Source of the DNA: Alphaproteobacteria bacterium
GTDB taxonomy: Bacteria; Pseudomonadota; Alphaproteobacteria; JAJTHO01
NCBI GenBank assembly: GCA_021297975.1
Contig: JAJTHO010000135.1
Coordinates: forward strand, 1-6,840
Direction: 5' to 3'
DNA: 6,840 nucleotides
Under the pieces are notes generated by a model, which was given only the letters and a program-made list of their open reading frames with translations, was not told the DNA's origin and made no database searches. The position numbers were made by a program, and so were the translations under genes. Positions 6,083 through 6,840 of the stretch are shown here, piece by piece; position 1 is the first letter of the stretch; every line of letters starts with the position of its first letter.

Positions 6083-6770
6083 AATAGATTAAGATGATTT
6101 TCAAAAAGAACGAGCAAAGAAAGTTTAATCATCTCGAGGGACTTTGAATAGCAGCGCGTTCGCCTGCGGAACCGTGCAAGATAATGGCGAACATTGGCAT
6201 TGAAGGATTCAATGATGTGGGTATGTGCTTTTGATTGCATGAGCTTTTGCCAGGGCAATATCTCACCGTAAGCAGCGTATTTATCGGTGCAAAAAAGTCC
6301 AATTTTATAGGCTTGGAGCCGCCCCCAGAGTCGCTTTAGCGTTTCAGAGGAACGATCGCCCACTTCAAAGGCGATGAGCTTTCGGGATTGACGGCAAATA
6401 GCAAACCAAATCCAGACTTGCTGCTGTTTTTTTCACAAAAATGCCAAATTTCGTCAATCTCAACGATAGGGATTTCTTTGTTGTATTCTTGCCAGATTTG
6501 CCGATCGTACCACTGCTGTATTTCTCTGCCAAAATGTCTAATCCACAGCAATACCGTTACATTACTGACATTTAGAATGCGCCCAATCGCCCGAAAACCC
6601 ATACCTTCACGAAAAAGTTGTATGGCTTGCATCTTAATGGACAGTGGGTACCCTCTTGGCGGGTGCTCGGTGTAATTCCTGCTGCAACCGCCGCACTTAT
6701 AGCGTTGCTTTCCGCCATTTACCTTGCCATTCTTGCAGTTCTTCTCGCTGCCGCAGTGGGGACATTGCAT
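6073..6770 (-). CDS. IS1-family transposase made by programmed -1 frameshift (InsAB'-type fusion)
   Basis: This is the full transposase that would cut and join the element's ends. Translation starts at the ATG at 6770, six bases after AAGGAG, reads 115 codons in the first frame, slips back one base at A AAA AAC (6426-6432) and continues from CAG at 6426-6424 to TAG at 6073-6075. The total is 232 aa, the same length as InsAB' of E. coli IS1. In order it has a four-Cys zinc motif (Cys3, Cys6, Cys26, Cys29), a helix-turn-helix region (about 45-80) and first catalytic Asp106 in VEIDEIWHF. After the shift come QQQVWIWFAI, GDRSSETLKRLW, second Asp163 in FCTDKYAAYG, and Glu188 in HIIESFNANVRH with 'SKSLEM' after it. 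The shifted frame fits the family far better than the unshifted tail. A plain frameshift mutation is the alternative, but a slippery site at exactly this spot argues against it. Confidence 0.85.
6336..6770 (-). CDS. Unshifted OrfA (InsA-like) product of the IS
   Basis: Without frameshifting, ribosomes make a 144-residue protein: the zinc finger, the helix-turn-helix and the first catalytic Asp106, followed by an out-of-frame tail of 29 residues (116-144) that resembles nothing in the family. In E. coli IS1 the corresponding InsA protein binds the terminal repeats and represses the transposase promoter and competes with the transposase. A similar inhibitor role is inferred here. It is longer than the 91-residue InsA of IS1 because the slippery site lies later, after the first catalytic residue. 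The rest of the transposase is carried by the second frame, open from 6432 to 6073. Confidence 0.65.
   Translation of the reverse strand: MQCPHCGSEKNCKNGKVNGGKQRYKCGGCSRNYTEHPPRGYPLSIKMQAIQLFREGMGFRAIGRILNVSNVTVLLWIRHFGREIQQWYDRQIWQEYNKEIPIVEIDEIWHFCEKNSSKSGFGLLFAVNPESSSPLKWAIVPLKR
6426..6432 (-). promoter_or_regulatory. A AAA AAC -1 ribosomal slippery heptamer
   Basis: Read on the minus strand the sequence is G followed by seven A and C. In the zero frame the codons are GAA AAA AAC, giving the canonical X XXY YYZ heptamer A AAA AAC used by IS1. The -1 frame has a TGA stop at 6433-6435, immediately before the heptamer, and is open after it. The slip site therefore sits at the very start of the only window in which a shift can join the two frames. 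I did not find an obvious stimulatory hairpin just downstream. Confidence 0.85.
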
Positions 6771-6776
6771 GTTGTT

Positions 6777-6782
6777 CTCCTT
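6777..6782 (-). promoter_or_regulatory. Strong Shine-Dalgarno of the transposase
   Basis: AAGGAG on the minus strand, six bases before the ATG at 6770, fixes the start of the transposase. Confidence 0.75.
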
Positions 6783-6807
6783 CTTTCGGAGATTTTATAC
6801 CCGGCTA

Positions 6808-6835
6808 ATTATAAAAATCTACTATTATTTAGCAA
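6808..6835 (-). promoter_or_regulatory. Transposase promoter with -35 inside the IS terminal repeat
   Basis: On the minus strand TTGCTA (6830-6835) lies within the inverted repeat, and a perfect TATAAT (6808-6813) follows after 16 bases, about 38 bases before the start codon. IS1 has the same design: its transposase promoter overlaps the left repeat, so a protein bound to the repeat can repress it. Confidence 0.7.
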
Positions 6836-6839
6836 TCCC
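6823..6839 (-). repeat. Terminal inverted repeat of the IS at the transposase 5' end
   Basis: Read inward on the minus strand it begins GGGATTGCTAA and pairs with the copy at 6066-6082 (10 of the first 11 bases, 14 of 17 overall). One more G (6840) precedes it at the window edge; the opposite end has C there, so the repeat most likely starts at 6839. Confidence 0.75.
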
Positions 6840-6840
6840 C

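Larger units (their letters stand above)
6066..6839 (-). mobile_element. IS1-like insertion sequence, essentially complete
   Basis: The element is bounded by imperfect terminal inverted repeats at 6066-6082 and 6823-6839 and is about 774 bases long, close to the 768 bases of the type IS1. It holds a zinc-finger/HTH plus DDE transposase in two overlapping frames with an A AAA AAC slippery site, which is the organisation typical of the IS1 family. A promoter with its -35 inside the repeat and a strong ribosome-binding site precede the transposase. The right end is at or just past the window edge (only base 6840 remains beyond it), so the target-site duplication cannot be checked. All parts needed for transposition appear intact, suggesting a recent and possibly active copy. 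Confidence 0.88.

Noticed and set aside
6336..6363. Transposase as a pseudogene split by a frameshift mutation in the overlap of the two frames
   Set aside because: The second frame is open well upstream of its first apparent start, back to a canonical A AAA AAC slippery site, and the fused product has the expected length and all catalytic residues, so programmed frameshifting is the better explanation.
1..6840. CRISPR array, tRNA, rRNA or riboswitch
   Set aside because: I saw no regularly spaced repeats, no cloverleaf with an anticodon arm and CCA-type end, and no leader resembling a known riboswitch.

Overview
The window looks like the chromosome of a moderately GC-rich Gram-negative bacterium, most likely an alphaproteobacterium, with an AT-richer accessory patch at its right end. 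The lineage rests on the dihydroorotase, which carries the 'DSQVHFREPG' metal-site variant and a C-terminal 'GWTAYDGLRVTGWPV' signature that I associate with alphaproteobacterial PyrC, and on an FtsH of usual proteobacterial form. This is inference from remembered family features, not a search result.

Layout. (1) 1-1719, + strand: the 3' nine-tenths of ftsH, the membrane AAA+ zinc protease, cut by the window edge. (2) 1683-2432, - strand: a short, degenerate CobT-like protein, convergent with ftsH and overlapping its last 37 bases. (3) 2433-2487: a very short divergent intergenic region with two palindromes. (4) 2488-5628, + strand: a closely spaced trio consisting of an exported SYLF/Ysc84-domain protein, a GT4-type glycosyltransferase and a dihydroorotase (pyrC). 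The gaps are 39 and 12 bases, so co-transcription is plausible. No pyrB is seen before pyrC and no plsY after it, although these are common neighbours in alphaproteobacteria. (5) From about 5630 the sequence becomes visibly AT-rich. It holds one unrecognised small gene (5679-5987, - strand) with its own ribosome-binding site and a possible promoter. (6) 6066 to about 6839, - strand: a nearly complete IS1-like insertion sequence. Both terminal inverted repeats, a promoter partly inside the repeat, a Shine-Dalgarno and two overlapping transposase frames are visible. The frames are joined by a canonical A AAA AAC -1 slippery heptamer, and the fused product is 232 aa.

How the parts relate. The three + strand genes may form a transcription unit, but their products (outer-layer or lipid-associated protein, sugar transfer, pyrimidine synthesis) do not make an obvious pathway. 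The most unusual proteins are the CobT homologue lacking its family's active-site motifs and the glycosyltransferase lacking the usual Arg/Lys pair of the donor-diphosphate site. The most clearly readable mechanism is the programmed frameshift of the insertion sequence. I found no CRISPR array, tRNA or rRNA, and no gene-free stretch longer than 300 bases. I do not see convincing evidence of a wholly new multi-gene system.
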